Shown: positions 9,935-19,972, counted from the first letter of the stretch. The stretch is DNA of 64,000 bases from Leeia oryzae DSM 17879 (GCF_000376945.1 NZ_AQXU01000025.1:372001-436000); one strand, 5' to 3'. Translations and numbers: made by a program. The notes: a model not told the origin generated them from the letters alone.

Positions 9935-10819
9935 ATGAACACGACCGTTGAACAAACACTTTTGTCGTTGCCTGAAAGCGGCACCAGCCGCGGTGTCGAA
10001 CGTCTTGTCCGCGGCATGCCCACCTCGGATGGTGCCGGCGTGCGCTTGCTGCGGGTGCTGACGCAAGACTTGCAGCGACGTCTGGACCCTTTCCTGATGC
10101 TGGACGAATTCCGTTCAGACAACCCAAACGACTATATCGCCGGGTTTCCGGACCATCCGCATCGCGGCTTTGAAACCGTTACCTACCTGATTGCCGGCTG
10201 CATGCAGCATCGGGATAACCATGGGGGTGCGGGTTTGCTGGAAACTGGCGGCGTACAGTGGATGGTCGCTGGCAAGGGGATTATCCATTCCGAGATGCCG
10301 CAACAGAAAGAAGGCCGGATGCAAGGCTTTCAGCTGTGGCTGAACCTGCCAGCCAAAGACAAGATGACCACACCGGGTTATCAGGATATCCCGTATGAGT
10401 CGCTGACGCATTTCCGGACTCAGACGGGCGTCAGTGGGGCGCTGATTGCCGGCCGGATCGGCGTACTGGTGGGGCCGGTTGAAAAGCCGCACACCGAGCC
10501 GTTACTGGTCGACCTGACACTACCAGCGGGTAGCCGCATTCACCTGCCAATTCCGGCAGGTCACAATGCCTTTGCTTATGTGTTTGACGGGGAAGCGATG
10601 ATCGGCGACCAGCCGGTAGCCATGCAGACGATGGCACTACTGGATAACCAAGCCGCAGACGGGGTGACACTAGCCAATACCAAGGAGACGCCGGTGCGTA
10701 TCTATCTGGTGGCGGGGCATCCGCTCAATGAACCGATTGCCCAATATGGTCCGTTTGTGATGAACACGCGTGCCGAACTGGAGCAAGCCTTTATGGACTA
10801 CCAGTCCGGCAAATTCTAA
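9935..10819 (+). CDS. Pirin family protein
   Basis: A bicupin-fold protein of 294 residues. The N-terminal cupin has the pirin metal-binding pattern: FPDHPHRGFETVTYLIAG with His residues, then the HRDNHGG and GKGIIHSEMP segments giving further His and Glu ligands, usually for iron. Some pirins have quercetinase activity and others act as redox-responsive regulators; sequence alone does not tell which. I start at ATG 9935, preceded by GGAG at 9925-9928; the frame is open 75 bases further upstream but without a ribosome binding site. Monocistronic by appearance. Confidence 0.92.
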   Translation: MNTTVEQTLLSLPESGTSRGVERLVRGMPTSDGAGVRLLRVLTQDLQRRLDPFLMLDEFRSDNPNDYIAGFPDHPHRGFETVTYLIAGCMQHRDNHGGAGLLETGGVQWMVAGKGIIHSEMPQQKEGRMQGFQLWLNLPAKDKMTTPGYQDIPYESLTHFRTQTGVSGALIAGRIGVLVGPVEKPHTEPLLVDLTLPAGSRIHLPIPAGHNAFAYVFDGEAMIGDQPVAMQTMALLDNQAADGVTLANTKETPVRIYLVAGHPLNEPIAQYGPFVMNTRAELEQAFMDYQSGKF

Positions 10820-10839
10820 ACCGGCTGCAACACGGGAGA

Positions 10840-12093
10840 TCAGTCGAAGTGCCGGTGCACCATGTCGGCCATCAGCGACTTGATCTCCTCCTCTGAGGCA
10901 CCCGCCAGCCGTTGGAAAATCGCGGGCGCCATGTCGACAAACCGGGCCAGCAACGCCGGGTCGAAGTGCGTACCGGCGCCTTCACGCAATACCTGCAAAG
11001 CCGCCTCCAGACTCATGGGGGCTTTGTAGGGACGCTTCGAGCACAGGGCATCAAACACATCCACGATGGCAAATATCCTTGCCGGCAGCGGAATGGCCGT
11101 GCCGGATTCACCTTTGGGATAACCGCTGCCATCCCATTTCTCATGATGCGAGGCCACCACGTGCTTGGCGCCATCCAGCCAGCCCGCGCCGCTAATGATC
11201 TCTTCGCCCATGTTGACGTGGGTACGCATGATCTGCATTTCTTCATCGGTCAGTTTGCCGGGTTTCAGCAAAATGGCATCCGGCACACCGATCTTGCCGG
11301 CATCGTGCAGAAAACTGCCCGCAATCAATGCCTGCATGTCCGAGCCATGCACGCCAGTGGCCTCTGCCAGCTTGGCGGCCATCCAGGCCACCCGGTAATT
11401 ATGGATGCCGGTGTCGGAATCTCGTCTGGCAATGGCGCGACCGAGCGCTTCCATCATCGACAAGTGAGAAGTAAGGATTTCCTGGGCTTTGTGCTCGTTT
11501 TCTCGGTTCAGGCGGATGACCACCGGGTACAAAATCCCCCCGCATAGCAATGAAGCCAGCCCGACCATCAGCGCAACACTAAACGCATCATCCCGTATCT
11601 GGGCATTTTGCCACTCGGGCACCAGGCGCACCCCTTCAAAATAACCGTAGGGAATGCTGCCGGTCCGCTCTAGCGGGACAAATACCCTGAGCGTCCATAA
11701 ACCATCCGGCAGATGGCGGCTTTCATAATAGGGCTTGGCATATTGCGGTGCCGTATGATGCGGCAGCAGTGCCTCCAGCCGCTCGCCGTCATCGGTTTTG
11801 CCTTCTGCCAGCTTGGCCCCTTTGACATCATAGATTTCGGCTATTTCGAAAAGCCCCCCGGTCAAGGAATGCGCGGCTTCCGTCGCGTGCCTTTTGACAT
11901 CCTCTGGCCCATGCAAGGGAATGCCCGGCTGATGCATCAGCAAGCGATGACTTTCCTCCATTGCAAACTCCACCAGATTTTCTTCTGCGTTCTCGCGCGC
12001 CACATACCACGCCAGTGGGCTGGCAATACAGGCCAGCAACAGGGAGATTCCTGCAATCTGCAAGGCGACTTTTTTGTGGAATGACAGTATCAA
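10840..12093 (-). CDS. Membrane-anchored HD-GYP domain phosphodiesterase
   Basis: A 417-residue inner-membrane protein: a TM helix at residues about 9-29, a periplasmic sensor domain of about 145 residues, a second TM helix near 175-195, then a cytoplasmic HD-GYP domain with HDAGK, HHEKWDGSGYPKG and DVFDALCSKRPYK motifs intact. It should hydrolyse c-di-GMP in response to a periplasmic signal. The start appears to be TTG 12093, preceded by AAAGG about eight bases away; no ATG occurs before residue 44, which would remove the first TM helix. It faces the pirin gene tail-to-tail with a 20-base gap and shares no operon partner. Confidence 0.9.
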   Translation of the reverse strand: MILSFHKKVALQIAGISLLLACIASPLAWYVARENAEENLVEFAMEESHRLLMHQPGIPLHGPEDVKRHATEAAHSLTGGLFEIAEIYDVKGAKLAEGKTDDGERLEALLPHHTAPQYAKPYYESRHLPDGLWTLRVFVPLERTGSIPYGYFEGVRLVPEWQNAQIRDDAFSVALMVGLASLLCGGILYPVVIRLNRENEHKAQEILTSHLSMMEALGRAIARRDSDTGIHNYRVAWMAAKLAEATGVHGSDMQALIAGSFLHDAGKIGVPDAILLKPGKLTDEEMQIMRTHVNMGEEIISGAGWLDGAKHVVASHHEKWDGSGYPKGESGTAIPLPARIFAIVDVFDALCSKRPYKAPMSLEAALQVLREGAGTHFDPALLARFVDMAPAIFQRLAGASEEEIKSLMADMVHRHFD

Positions 12094-12189
12094 GGGGAAA
12101 CCTTTATTACCCGGGCTGAATCAGTGACAGTACCAGCATAGCAGATCGCAAATATTGAGCTACTGCAAACCATTGAGCTGCGGCCACTA

Positions 12190-12690
12190 TCAGGCCGTTG
12201 AGGGCTCGACCGGCAAGGCATTACCGGTTTTGACCTCTTTCAGCGAAAAGCTGGAGTTGATTTCCTTGATACCGGGCAATGAGCGGATGGTCTTGCGGGC
12301 AAACTCGCCAAAGCTTTGCAGGTCGCGCGCCACAATCTGCAGCAGAAAGTCGTATTGTCCCGAAATATTGTGACAGGAAATGACCTCCGGGATATGGCGG
12401 ACCGTTTCTTCAAACTGGGTGCACAGTTCGGCACTGTGGTTTTCCATCATGATATGCACAAAGGCCGTCACGCCCCACCCCAGTTGCTCGGCATTGAGCC
12501 GGGCATGATAGCCCTCAACCACCCCTTCTTCTTCGAGGCGCTTGAGGCGCCGCCAGCACGGCGATGCGCTCAGCGAAATGCGCTCGGCCAGCTCAGCCGT
12601 CGTCAGTCGGGCATCCTGCTGGATTTCCTGCAGTAGCCGCAGGTCCAAGCGGTCCAGCTCGATTGAGGCATGATTTTTCACTTTAACCAC
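12190..12690 (-). CDS. Lrp/AsnC family transcriptional regulator
   Basis: A 166-residue regulator with an N-terminal winged helix-turn-helix (LDRLDLRLLQEIQQDARLT to ASPCWRRLKRLEEEGVV) and a C-terminal RAM/AsnC effector domain with the Q-Y-D-F-L-L pattern. Such proteins sense amino acids and control amino acid metabolism or export. The gene is divergent from the DMT exporter and aminotransferase at 12802-14926, whose promoter it shares, so autoregulation and control of that exporter are likely. The start is GTG: 12690, or 12681, which has AGGTGG five bases ahead and may be the better choice. Confidence 0.92.
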   Translation of the reverse strand: MVKVKNHASIELDRLDLRLLQEIQQDARLTTAELAERISLSASPCWRRLKRLEEEGVVEGYHARLNAEQLGWGVTAFVHIMMENHSAELCTQFEETVRHIPEVISCHNISGQYDFLLQIVARDLQSFGEFARKTIRSLPGIKEINSSFSLKEVKTGNALPVEPSTA

Positions 12691-12801
12691 CTTTAGCAGA
12701 ATTTATTACCCCAATATAACCAATTGGCACATCCATATGCAAACCTATTCCAACAAGCAAAACATAAAATACCTCATACCTTTTACCGTATCGGGGATGA
12801 A

Positions 12802-13725
12802 ATGGCACACCAAGGCACCCTAGCACCCACCTTACCCAAATGGCCGGGATATGTTTCGATGCTGGTCACGCTCGGCATCTGGACCGGATTCGCCCTGAGC
12901 ATTCGTGCCATTGGCAAATCCCCGCTGGCACCAGCTGACGTGGCGCTACTGCGGTTTGGCATCCCGGGCCTGTTGTTGTTACCGCTACTGAAGCAGCGCT
13001 GGGCCGAGATTCGCAAAGTCCCTGCGCGCTATATGCTCATGATTCTGGCGGGCGGCGGATTACCGTTCTTCTTTGCCGCCGCATGGGGAGGGGCTGCCAC
13101 CTCTACCGCGTATGTCGGTGCACTGGTGGCCGGCACCGCGCCCTTGTTTGTGACCCTGTTTGGCGTCTTGCTGTTCCGCCAGACTGTCACCCGCCATCGC
13201 GTCTTGGGCTTGCTGTTCATTCTGGGCGGTATTGCGGCACTGCTCTGGCAGCAACTGACCCACCTGCAAAGCCATGTCCTGAGCGGCGCCTTATACCTGC
13301 TAGGTGCCAGTGCCCTATGGGGGATTTACACGCTGGGCATCCGCAAATCCGGTCTGGACGCCTTGAGCTGCAACCTGCTGCTGTGCACGCCCTCCTTCCT
13401 GATGATCTGCCTGTTGCTGCTCAGCGGTGCCGTACCGACGCATCTGGGACATTTTTCGCTGCACAGTGCCCTGCCGTTCATTTTGCTGCAAGGCGTGGGG
13501 GTTGGCCTGATTGCCGGTTTTTCGTATGGCTTTTCCATCAGCAAGCTGGGAGCCGAAAAAAGTGCCCTGATCGGCTCCCTGACGCCGGCACTGGCCACCC
13601 TGTGCGCCATACCGTTGATGGGCGAACCGGTGACAGCCACCATCATGGCCGGCATCTTGTTGATCACCGCGGGCGTCGCCGTCGCCAATCTGACCTTTTC
13701 ACGCAAAGGAGCACAACATGCTTGA
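12802..13725 (+). CDS. EamA/DMT family transporter
   Basis: A membrane protein of 307 residues with ten predicted TM helices in two EamA repeats (first from about residue 13, second beginning near SHVLSGALYLLGASALWG). The family exports amino acids and other metabolites across the inner membrane. I start at ATG 12802 with GGGGA just upstream; the frame continues to a TTG at 12724, but those residues are hydrophilic and unsupported. It overlaps the aminotransferase gene by eight bases, so the two are cotranscribed, and it is divergent from an Lrp-type regulator. An amino acid, perhaps aromatic or branched, is the likely substrate. Confidence 0.9.
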   Translation: MAHQGTLAPTLPKWPGYVSMLVTLGIWTGFALSIRAIGKSPLAPADVALLRFGIPGLLLLPLLKQRWAEIRKVPARYMLMILAGGGLPFFFAAAWGGAATSTAYVGALVAGTAPLFVTLFGVLLFRQTVTRHRVLGLLFILGGIAALLWQQLTHLQSHVLSGALYLLGASALWGIYTLGIRKSGLDALSCNLLLCTPSFLMICLLLLSGAVPTHLGHFSLHSALPFILLQGVGVGLIAGFSYGFSISKLGAEKSALIGSLTPALATLCAIPLMGEPVTATIMAGILLITAGVAVANLTFSRKGAQHA

Positions 13726-14926
13726 GTTCATTCAGCCAGCCCAGCCGGACCCGTTGTGGGCGATGTTGTCGGCTTATCGTGCAGACCTGCGTACCGATAA
13801 ACTGGACCTGATTGTCGGGGTGTATCGGGACGAGCACGGACAGACCCCGACGCTGCGGGCGGTACAGCAGGCAGAAACCCTGCTGGCCAGCGAAGGGGAC
13901 TCCAAAAGCTACCGCGGACTGACCGGCAACGACGCCTTTAATCAGGCCATGACCCACCTGCTGTTGCCGCCAGCCCTGCATCCGCGTACCACCACCGTGC
14001 AAACGGTTGGCGGTACCGGTGCGCTACGGCTGTTGTGCGACATGATTGCCAGCATCCACCCTGACGCCACGTTATGGATCAGCAACCCGGGCTACATCAA
14101 CCATGAGCCGATTGCCCGCAAAGCGGGGCTGCAGGTGCGCCACTATCCGTACCTGGACCCACATGGCGCGCTTAACGAAGCGGCCATGCTGGATAGATTG
14201 GCACAGGCCAAACCGGGTGATGTGGTCCTGGTGCATGGCTGTTGTCACAACCCGAGCGGCGTAGACCTGAGCGCAGACCAGTGGGCAACCCTGAGTGCCT
14301 TCTTGCAAGAAAAACGGCTGGTTCCCCTGATCGATATTGCCTATCTGGGCTTGGGGAATGGACTGACCGCCGATACGACCGGCTTGCGACACATGGCAGA
14401 AACGCTGGATGAGGTGCTGATTGCGGCCAGTTGCTCGAAAAATCTGGGGCTGTATTGCGAACGTACCGGATGCGCCATGGTAATAGGCAAATCGCCGACT
14501 GCACGTACCCATATCCAGTCCCTGCTGGAGAACCTGGCGCGCAGCAATTATTCCATGCCGCCAGACCACGGGGCGGCCGTGGCTGCACGCATCATGCATA
14601 CCCCGGCGCTCAACGCCCTATGGATGGACGAACTGGAGCAGATGCGCCTGCGCATCCGGCAGTTGCGACATGCACTGACCGACCAGATTGCCGCATTGGG
14701 GGATTACCCTGCTCTGGCGGCGATTCGCCATCACAAAGGGATGTTCTCATTGCTGCCGTTTGACAAGCCGCAGATGCAGCAGTTACGGCGTGAGTTCGGG
14801 ATTTATGGGACAGATGCAGGACGCATCAATCTGGCGGGACTAACAGAAAAGAACCTGCCGTATCTGGCGCAGGCACTGGTCAGCACCTTGCACACCGATG
14901 CGCTGGATCAGGAAATGGTTTCGTAA
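13718..14926 (+). CDS. Aromatic/aspartate aminotransferase, class I
   Basis: A PLP-dependent fold type I aminotransferase of 402 residues, similar throughout to TyrB/AspC: LIVGVYRDEHGQTPTLRAV at the N-terminus, the SYRGLTGN segment, NPSGVDLS, and AASCSKNLGLY containing the Schiff-base Lys near residue 247. It interconverts amino and 2-oxo acids with 2-oxoglutarate or oxaloacetate. A good AAAGGAG ribosome binding site lies inside the end of the exporter gene, which it overlaps by eight bases. Coupling of an aminotransferase with an exporter under Lrp-type control suggests overflow or catabolic control of one amino acid. The last 19 bases overlap the convergent VOC gene. Confidence 0.93.
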   Translation: MLEFIQPAQPDPLWAMLSAYRADLRTDKLDLIVGVYRDEHGQTPTLRAVQQAETLLASEGDSKSYRGLTGNDAFNQAMTHLLLPPALHPRTTTVQTVGGTGALRLLCDMIASIHPDATLWISNPGYINHEPIARKAGLQVRHYPYLDPHGALNEAAMLDRLAQAKPGDVVLVHGCCHNPSGVDLSADQWATLSAFLQEKRLVPLIDIAYLGLGNGLTADTTGLRHMAETLDEVLIAASCSKNLGLYCERTGCAMVIGKSPTARTHIQSLLENLARSNYSMPPDHGAAVAARIMHTPALNALWMDELEQMRLRIRQLRHALTDQIAALGDYPALAAIRHHKGMFSLLPFDKPQMQQLRREFGIYGTDAGRINLAGLTEKNLPYLAQALVSTLHTDALDQEMVS

Positions 14927-15297
14927 AGCTCGAGGGGCAAACCGTCCGGATCGGCAAAAAAGGTGAAGCGAGCCCCGGTATAGGGGTCTACCCGTGTGGT
15001 TTCAACAGCCACGCCCGCATGCGTCAGGCGGGCAATGGCCATATCCAGATCATCCACACTGAAGGCCAGATGGCGCAAACCGCTGGCCTCCGGGCGGGAC
15101 ACACGGGCAGGCGGATTGGGAAACGAAAACAGCTCGACCTGTCCGCCATCCGGCAATAGCAAATCCAGCTTCCAGGAGTCCCGGTCTGCCCGGTAGTTTT
15201 CGGCAATCACGGCCAGCCCCAGCAGTTCGGTATAAAAATGCCTGGAAACGGCGTAATCGCTGACGATAATGGCCGCGTGGTGGATACCGGTCAGCAT
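14908..15297 (-). CDS. VOC family protein, glyoxalase I-like (YaeR/GloA2 type)
   Basis: A 129-residue single-module vicinal-oxygen-chelate protein. It opens LTGIHHAAIIVSDY with the first metal-ligand His, contains HFYTELLGL, a central Glu (QVELFSF), LRHLAFSVDDL with a second His, and the terminal PLELYE with a further Glu, so a metal site is plausible. It resembles the E. coli YaeR type, whose substrate is unknown. It is last in the minus-strand run phoH, DUF5329 gene, ybeY, VOC; its start overlaps the ybeY stop by one base. Confidence 0.88.
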   Translation of the reverse strand: MLTGIHHAAIIVSDYAVSRHFYTELLGLAVIAENYRADRDSWKLDLLLPDGGQVELFSFPNPPARVSRPEASGLRHLAFSVDDLDMAIARLTHAGVAVETTRVDPYTGARFTFFADPDGLPLELYETIS

Positions 15298-15785
15298 CAG
15301 TCGTCAATGGCCCCGGTTTTTTCAGCCGCGTAAGGGTCAGCAAACCCAAGATCTGCCAGCAGGCGGGTTTCCAGCCCTTCCATTTCCTCAGCTTCTTCAT
15401 CTTCCAGATGATCGAACCCCTGCAGATGCAACATGCCGTGCACCAGCAGATGGGCGTAATGGGCTTCCAGGGTTTTGCCCTGGTCGGCAGCCTCTTTGGC
15501 CACCACCGGTGCGCACATGACAATGTCGCCCATCACAGGCAAACCTTCGATGACTGGCATGTCGTCGTCAAAGGTAAACGTCAGCACATTGGTCGCGTAA
15601 TCCTTGCCACGATACTCATGGTTCAGCGTACGTCCCTCTTCTTCATCGACGATACGCAGCGTGACTTCAGCCACCAGCGGCGGTAGCAGCGCCGCTTTGG
15701 CGATCTTGCGGAAAAACTCACGCCCAGGCAGGCCGGCTTGCGGTACCTGGTATTGAATGGTCAGTTCCAGTGCGGACTTTGCCAT
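15297..15785 (-). CDS. ybeY: Endoribonuclease YbeY (rRNA maturation)
   Basis: A 162-residue metalloprotein needed for 16S rRNA 3' end maturation and ribosome quality control. The signature zinc-binding motif H-G-M-L-H-L-x-G-x-D-H ([11 protein letters not shown]) is present, with three His ligands. [16 protein letters not shown] is another family hallmark. Starts at ATG 15785 after AAGGAACCC. It lies behind phoH as in many proteobacteria, though here separated from it by a small exported-protein gene. Confidence 0.96.
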   Translation of the reverse strand: MAKSALELTIQYQVPQAGLPGREFFRKIAKAALLPPLVAEVTLRIVDEEEGRTLNHEYRGKDYATNVLTFTFDDDMPVIEGLPVMGDIVMCAPVVAKEAADQGKTLEAHYAHLLVHGMLHLQGFDHLEDEEAEEMEGLETRLLADLGFADPYAAEKTGAIDD

Positions 15786-15786
15786 G

Positions 15787-16158
15787 TTATGGGTTCCTTT
15801 GCTGACGGTAGCGTAGCAGCTCGGTGGTCAGCCATGCACGACTGGTCTGCTCTGCTTTGTTGGGGCAGTGCACCAGATAGGGCTGGCCGGTGATGGAGCT
15901 GGCTGACGCCGTATATGTAATGAAATCTTCGGCACGTTTGACCCTGCCAGAGATGTAGGTGTATTTGCTGGCCAAATGCTCGCTGGCTTTGTCTGCGGCA
16001 TACGATGTCCCGTTACGGACAAACGTGCAGCCGGAGGCAGCAACAAAAGTCAGCAGATGCTGGACTTCCTGTGTGACGACCGACTCTGCCGCCTGCGCGG
16101 GCGACGCCAGCAGCAGTACGGCAATCAATCCGGTCAAGCGCCATGGAGCGGGGTTCAT
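15787..16158 (-). CDS. Small exported protein, DUF5329-like
   Basis: A 123-residue protein with a Sec signal peptide (hydrophobic residues 8-23, cleavage after AQA). The mature part has two Cys (SGCTFVRNG and VHCPNK) likely to form a disulfide, plus the pattern FVRNG, A-x-x-H-L-x-x-K-Y, AEDFI, and S-S-x-x-G-x-P-Y typical of the DUF5329 family of unknown function. It is inserted between phoH and ybeY on the same strand, with one base separating it from ybeY, so it is cotranscribed with them. Confidence 0.8.
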   Translation of the reverse strand: MNPAPWRLTGLIAVLLLASPAQAAESVVTQEVQHLLTFVAASGCTFVRNGTSYAADKASEHLASKYTYISGRVKRAEDFITYTASASSITGQPYLVHCPNKAEQTSRAWLTTELLRYRQQRNP

Positions 16159-16176
16159 GTGTGCCTTTGCAACCGG

Positions 16177-17130
16177 CTAATGTCCGGATGCCAGTTTGTG
16201 TGCATCGTACGCCTGGATGATCCGCTGTACCAGCGGATGACGTACCACGTCCTCGGCGAGGAACTGATGGAACGAGATGCCACGCACATCGTTCAGGATG
16301 TACTTGACCTCGATCAGACCGCTTTTCTGGCGACGGTCCAGGTCAATCTGGGTCACGTCACCGGTGACGACAGCCTTGCTGCCAAAGCCGATACGGGTCA
16401 GGAACATTTTCATCTGTTCCGGAGTAGTGTTTTGCGCCTCGTCCAGAATGATGAACGAATGATTGAGCGTACGGCCGCGCATGAACGCGAGCGGTGCAAT
16501 TTCGATCTGATGCCGCTCGAAGCATTTCTGCACCTTATCATAGCCCATCAGGTCATACAACGCATCGTAAAGCGGGCGCAAATACGGATCGACTTTCTGC
16601 ACCAGATCCCCCGGCAGAAAGCCCAGCTTTTCGCCAGCCTCCACCGCCGGACGCACCAGCACCAGCCGTTTGACCTGATCGCGCTCCAGTGCATCTACGG
16701 CACTGGCAACGGCCAGATAGGTTTTGCCGGTACCGGCTGGCCCGATGCCAAAGGTAATGTCGTGATTCTGGATGGCACGCAGGTATTCGGCCTGACGCGG
16801 GGTACGTCCGCGCAAGTCCGGACGCCGGGTCAGCAGCACCGGAGAGGCGGCATCCGGGCCCGACAAATCCGGCCGCAGCGTCTCGATGATGCCCAGCTGG
16901 ACTTCCTCGATCTCGATCGGCCGGCCGGCACGAGCATACAATGCCTGCAGCAACTCGATGGTCTGGGCAGTTTTGTCCGGCGCACCTTCCACCGAAAACT
17001 TCTCGTTGCGCCGGGTAATCTGCACCCCGATGCCGTTCTCTATCTGACGCAGATTCTCATCCAGCGCACCGCACAGATGCGCCAGCTTCAGGTTGTCTAC
17101 AGGCGTAAATGCCAGATCTAATATGGCCAA
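16177..17130 (-). CDS. ybeZ: PhoH-like ATPase/RNA-associated protein
   Basis: A 317-residue PhoH family NTPase. The Walker A motif GPAGTGKTYLA lies near residues 135-145, with Walker B LDEAQN near 230 and the arginine-rich GLIEVKYILNDVRGI segment after it. The N-terminal ~100 residues look like a KH-type RNA-binding part. In gammaproteobacteria YbeZ interacts with YbeY in ribosome maturation, which agrees with the operon here. The start is probably TTG 17130 (AAGAAAGA upstream), since no ATG fits the conserved N-terminus. Confidence 0.93.
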   Translation of the reverse strand: MAILDLAFTPVDNLKLAHLCGALDENLRQIENGIGVQITRRNEKFSVEGAPDKTAQTIELLQALYARAGRPIEIEEVQLGIIETLRPDLSGPDAASPVLLTRRPDLRGRTPRQAEYLRAIQNHDITFGIGPAGTGKTYLAVASAVDALERDQVKRLVLVRPAVEAGEKLGFLPGDLVQKVDPYLRPLYDALYDLMGYDKVQKCFERHQIEIAPLAFMRGRTLNHSFIILDEAQNTTPEQMKMFLTRIGFGSKAVVTGDVTQIDLDRRQKSGLIEVKYILNDVRGISFHQFLAEDVVRHPLVQRIIQAYDAHKLASGH

Positions 17131-17185
17131 CAGGTGTCTTTCTTATAACTGTCTATGACGCAATCGGTTTACCCGGTCGCACCGT

Positions 17186-18517
17186 TTACTCGGCAACCAC
17201 CACTTCCCCGCGCAGGGTGTTCGGGTTGGCGGCGGTAATGCGCACGTCGATGAACTGGTTGATCAGGCGCGGGTTGCCCGGGAAGTTCACGATACGGTTG
17301 TTTTCTGTCCGTGCCGAAAGTTCTTCGCTGTTCTTTTTACTGATGCCTTCGACCATGACGCGCTGAACCGAACCCACCATGCTGTCGCTGATTTCGCGCG
17401 CCATCTGGTTGATACGGGTTTGCAAACGGGCCAGACGGGCCAGCTTGACGTCCTGTGGCGTGTCGTCAGCCAGGTCTGCTGCCGGTGTACCCGGACGAGC
17501 GCTGTACACAAACGAGAAGCTCTGGTCGAAACCGATTTCTTCGATCAGTTTCATGGTTTTTTCGAAATCTTCTTCGGTTTCGCCCGGGAAGCCAACGATA
17601 AAGTCAGACGACAGGCTCAGATCCGGACGGGCAGCGCGCAGTTTGCGTACCACGGATTTGTACTCCAGCGCCGTATAGCCGCGCTTCATGCCGGACAGCA
17701 CGCGGTCCGAACCTGCCTGAACCGGCAGGTGCAGGAAAGACACCAGCTTGGGCAGTTTGGCGTAGCAGTCGATCAGACGCTGGGTAATTTCGTTAGGGTG
17801 GCTGGTGGTATAGCGAATACGCTCTACGCCCGGCACATCGTGCACGTACTCCAGCAGCATGGCAAAGTCGGCGATCTCGCCATCGGCCATCTTGCCACGG
17901 TAGGCGTTCACGTTCTGGCCCAGCAGGGTGATTTCCTTGACGCCCTGGATCGCCAGGCTGGCGACTTCGGTCAGCACATCGTCAAACGGACGAGACACCT
18001 CTTCACCACGGGTGTACGGCACCACGCAGTAGGTACAGTACTTGCTGCAGCCTTCCATGATCGATACATAGGCAGAACCGCCTTCCACGCGCGCCGGTGG
18101 CAGCTTGTCGAATTTTTCGATTTCCGGGAAGCTGATGTCCACCTGGGAGACACCGGTCTTGCGGCGTTCGTTCATCAGCTCTGGCAGACGGTGCAGGGTT
18201 TGCGGGCCAAACACCACGTCCACATACGGTGCACGCTTGATGATGGTGTCGCCCTCTTGCGAAGCCACACAGCCACCTACGCCGATGATCAGGTCGGGAT
18301 TCTGCTGTTTCAGATGCTGGATACGACCCAGGTCGGAAAACACCTTCTCCTGCGCTTTTTCACGCACAGAACAGGTATTGAACAGGATGACATCGGCCTC
18401 TTCGGGATTATCCGTCTTGGAGAGGCCCTCGGAGACATTCAGCAGGTCGGCCATTTTGTCCGAGTCGTACTCGTTCATCTGGCAACCGAAGGTTTTGATA
18501 AAGATTTTCTTGCTCAT
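17186..18517 (-). CDS. miaB: tRNA-2-methylthio-N6-dimethylallyladenosine synthase
   Basis: A radical SAM methylthiotransferase that modifies A37 of tRNAs reading UNN codons. At 443 residues it has three domains: N-terminal UPF0004 with Cys in [21 protein letters not shown] and [10 protein letters not shown], which bind the auxiliary 4Fe-4S cluster; radical SAM motif CSKYCTYC near residue 155; and a C-terminal TRAM domain ending [13 protein letters not shown] 18517. It lies just upstream of phoH in the same direction, the common miaB-phoH-ybeY order. Confidence 0.97.
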   Translation of the reverse strand: MSKKIFIKTFGCQMNEYDSDKMADLLNVSEGLSKTDNPEEADVILFNTCSVREKAQEKVFSDLGRIQHLKQQNPDLIIGVGGCVASQEGDTIIKRAPYVDVVFGPQTLHRLPELMNERRKTGVSQVDISFPEIEKFDKLPPARVEGGSAYVSIMEGCSKYCTYCVVPYTRGEEVSRPFDDVLTEVASLAIQGVKEITLLGQNVNAYRGKMADGEIADFAMLLEYVHDVPGVERIRYTTSHPNEITQRLIDCYAKLPKLVSFLHLPVQAGSDRVLSGMKRGYTALEYKSVVRKLRAARPDLSLSSDFIVGFPGETEEDFEKTMKLIEEIGFDQSFSFVYSARPGTPAADLADDTPQDVKLARLARLQTRINQMAREISDSMVGSVQRVMVEGISKKNSEELSARTENNRIVNFPGNPRLINQFIDVRITAANPNTLRGEVVVAE

Positions 18518-18643
18518 GTGCGACCAACCTTAGGGCAACCTGCTCGACACACGGTTGCGCTACAAATACTTGATTAAATTGGTCGATTTTACCACAAGCA
18601 CGAAAAGTGTCTGCCCAATTTGATGCGGGTAGGCCGGGTTGGC

Positions 18644-19972
18644 TTATCCGTCACGTCTTTTACACAACAGTAGCCAGAGCGTCCCGATGCAAATGGCCAG
18701 TACCGACGCCAGCAGGATACTGGCTTTGGCACTTTCCAGCATCGCCGGTGTCGGGAAGGCCAAGCCGGCGATAAAGATCGACATGGTAAAGCCGATGCCC
18801 CCCAGGCAACCGACGCCGATCAATTGCGACACGGTGGCATCCGCAGGCAGTTCGACCAGTTTGAACAAGCGAGCCAGGAGCGAAAACAGCACAATGCCGA
18901 GCGGCTTGCCCAGCACCAGTCCGCATACGATACCAGCACCCAGCGGTGATAACAGGTGGTCTGGCAGGCTACCGTGGAACACCACGCCGGCGTTGGCCAG
19001 CGCAAACAGCGGCATGATCAGAAAGCCTACCACGTGGTGCAAGTGGTTCTCCATGCGCAGCAAGGGTGGCTGTATCAGCTCGCAGCCCTCTTCCAGCCCC
19101 TTGATCACGTCAATGGCTTTGGCATCGCTCAAGAGCTTCAGCTTGTCCGGCTGCCGCTCAGCCAGATCGGCCAGCAGGCGTTGGGCCTCGCTCAAAAACA
19201 TGCCGGGTGATGCCGCCTGGCGCGCCGGAATCACCATGGCAAGGGCCACGCCGGCCAGCGTGGCATGCACACCGGACTGCAAGGTGAACCACCACAGCAA
19301 CACGCCCCCTAAACAGTAAAACAGCAGGCTATACACACCCAGCCGGTTGGCCACGAACAGCACCAGCAAAACCGCCAGCGCCGCCATCAGCATGCCGGTA
19401 TGTAACTGACTGGTATAGAAGAAGGCAATCACCAGCACGGCACCAAGATCATCGACAATGGCCAATGCGGTAAGAAAGACTTTCAGGCCAAACGGCACCC
19501 GTCGCCCCAGCAGGGTAACTACGCCCAGCGCAAAGGCAATATCCGTGGCCATGGGCACGCCCCACCCGGAGGCGGTCGGCAACCCCTGGTTGAAATACAC
19601 AAAAAACAGGGCCGGTACCAGCATGCCACCCAAGGCGCCCACCACCGGCAGTGCCGCCTTGCGCGGGGAGGCCAGCTCTCCTACCAGTAGTTCGCGCTTG
19701 ATTTCCAGCCCGACCAGCAGAAAAAACAGGGCCATGAGACCGTCGTTGATCCAGAAGTGCAAGGTCTGCACGAATGACCAGTGCCCTACGCCGAGGGTGA
19801 TGGTGGTATTCCACAGATGGTGGTAGCTTTCTTCATCCAGAAAGTTGACCCAGGCCAGCGCGAACAGCGTTACCAGCACCAGCAGGAAACCGCTGGCCAT
19901 GGAGGACGCCATGAAGCGTTCGAACGGCGCAACAATCAGTCGCAGCAAGGCATGTTGATGGTGTTTTGGCAT
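18644..19972 (-). CDS. nhaA: Na+/H+ antiporter NhaA
   Basis: An inner-membrane antiporter exchanging two protons for one sodium ion, used for salt and pH homeostasis. The essential double aspartate is seen in ALAIVDDLGAV (E. coli Asp163/Asp164), with LEIKRELLVGEL near the N-terminus and the unwound-helix segment GGIGFTMSIFIAGLAF at the C-terminal end. I prefer ATG 19972 (MPKHHQHALL, 442 residues) over a TTG at 20002; neither has a strong ribosome binding site. There is a hydrophilic insert of about 50 residues (AQRLLADLAERQ onward), seen in the longer NhaA types. Confidence 0.95.
   Translation of the reverse strand: MPKHHQHALLRLIVAPFERFMASSMASGFLLVLVTLFALAWVNFLDEESYHHLWNTTITLGVGHWSFVQTLHFWINDGLMALFFLLVGLEIKRELLVGELASPRKAALPVVGALGGMLVPALFFVYFNQGLPTASGWGVPMATDIAFALGVVTLLGRRVPFGLKVFLTALAIVDDLGAVLVIAFFYTSQLHTGMLMAALAVLLVLFVANRLGVYSLLFYCLGGVLLWWFTLQSGVHATLAGVALAMVIPARQAASPGMFLSEAQRLLADLAERQPDKLKLLSDAKAIDVIKGLEEGCELIQPPLLRMENHLHHVVGFLIMPLFALANAGVVFHGSLPDHLLSPLGAGIVCGLVLGKPLGIVLFSLLARLFKLVELPADATVSQLIGVGCLGGIGFTMSIFIAGLAFPTPAMLESAKASILLASVLAICIGTLWLLLCKRRDG

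Noticed and set aside
13718-15297. Frameshift or misassembly suggested by the 19-base overlap of aminotransferase and VOC genes
   Set aside because: Both proteins end at natural family lengths; convergent overlaps of this size are common.
17420-18577. Open frame of about 385 codons opposite miaB
   Set aside because: miaB with its radical SAM and TRAM domains occupies the other strand; the antisense translation is His/Gln-rich without family features.
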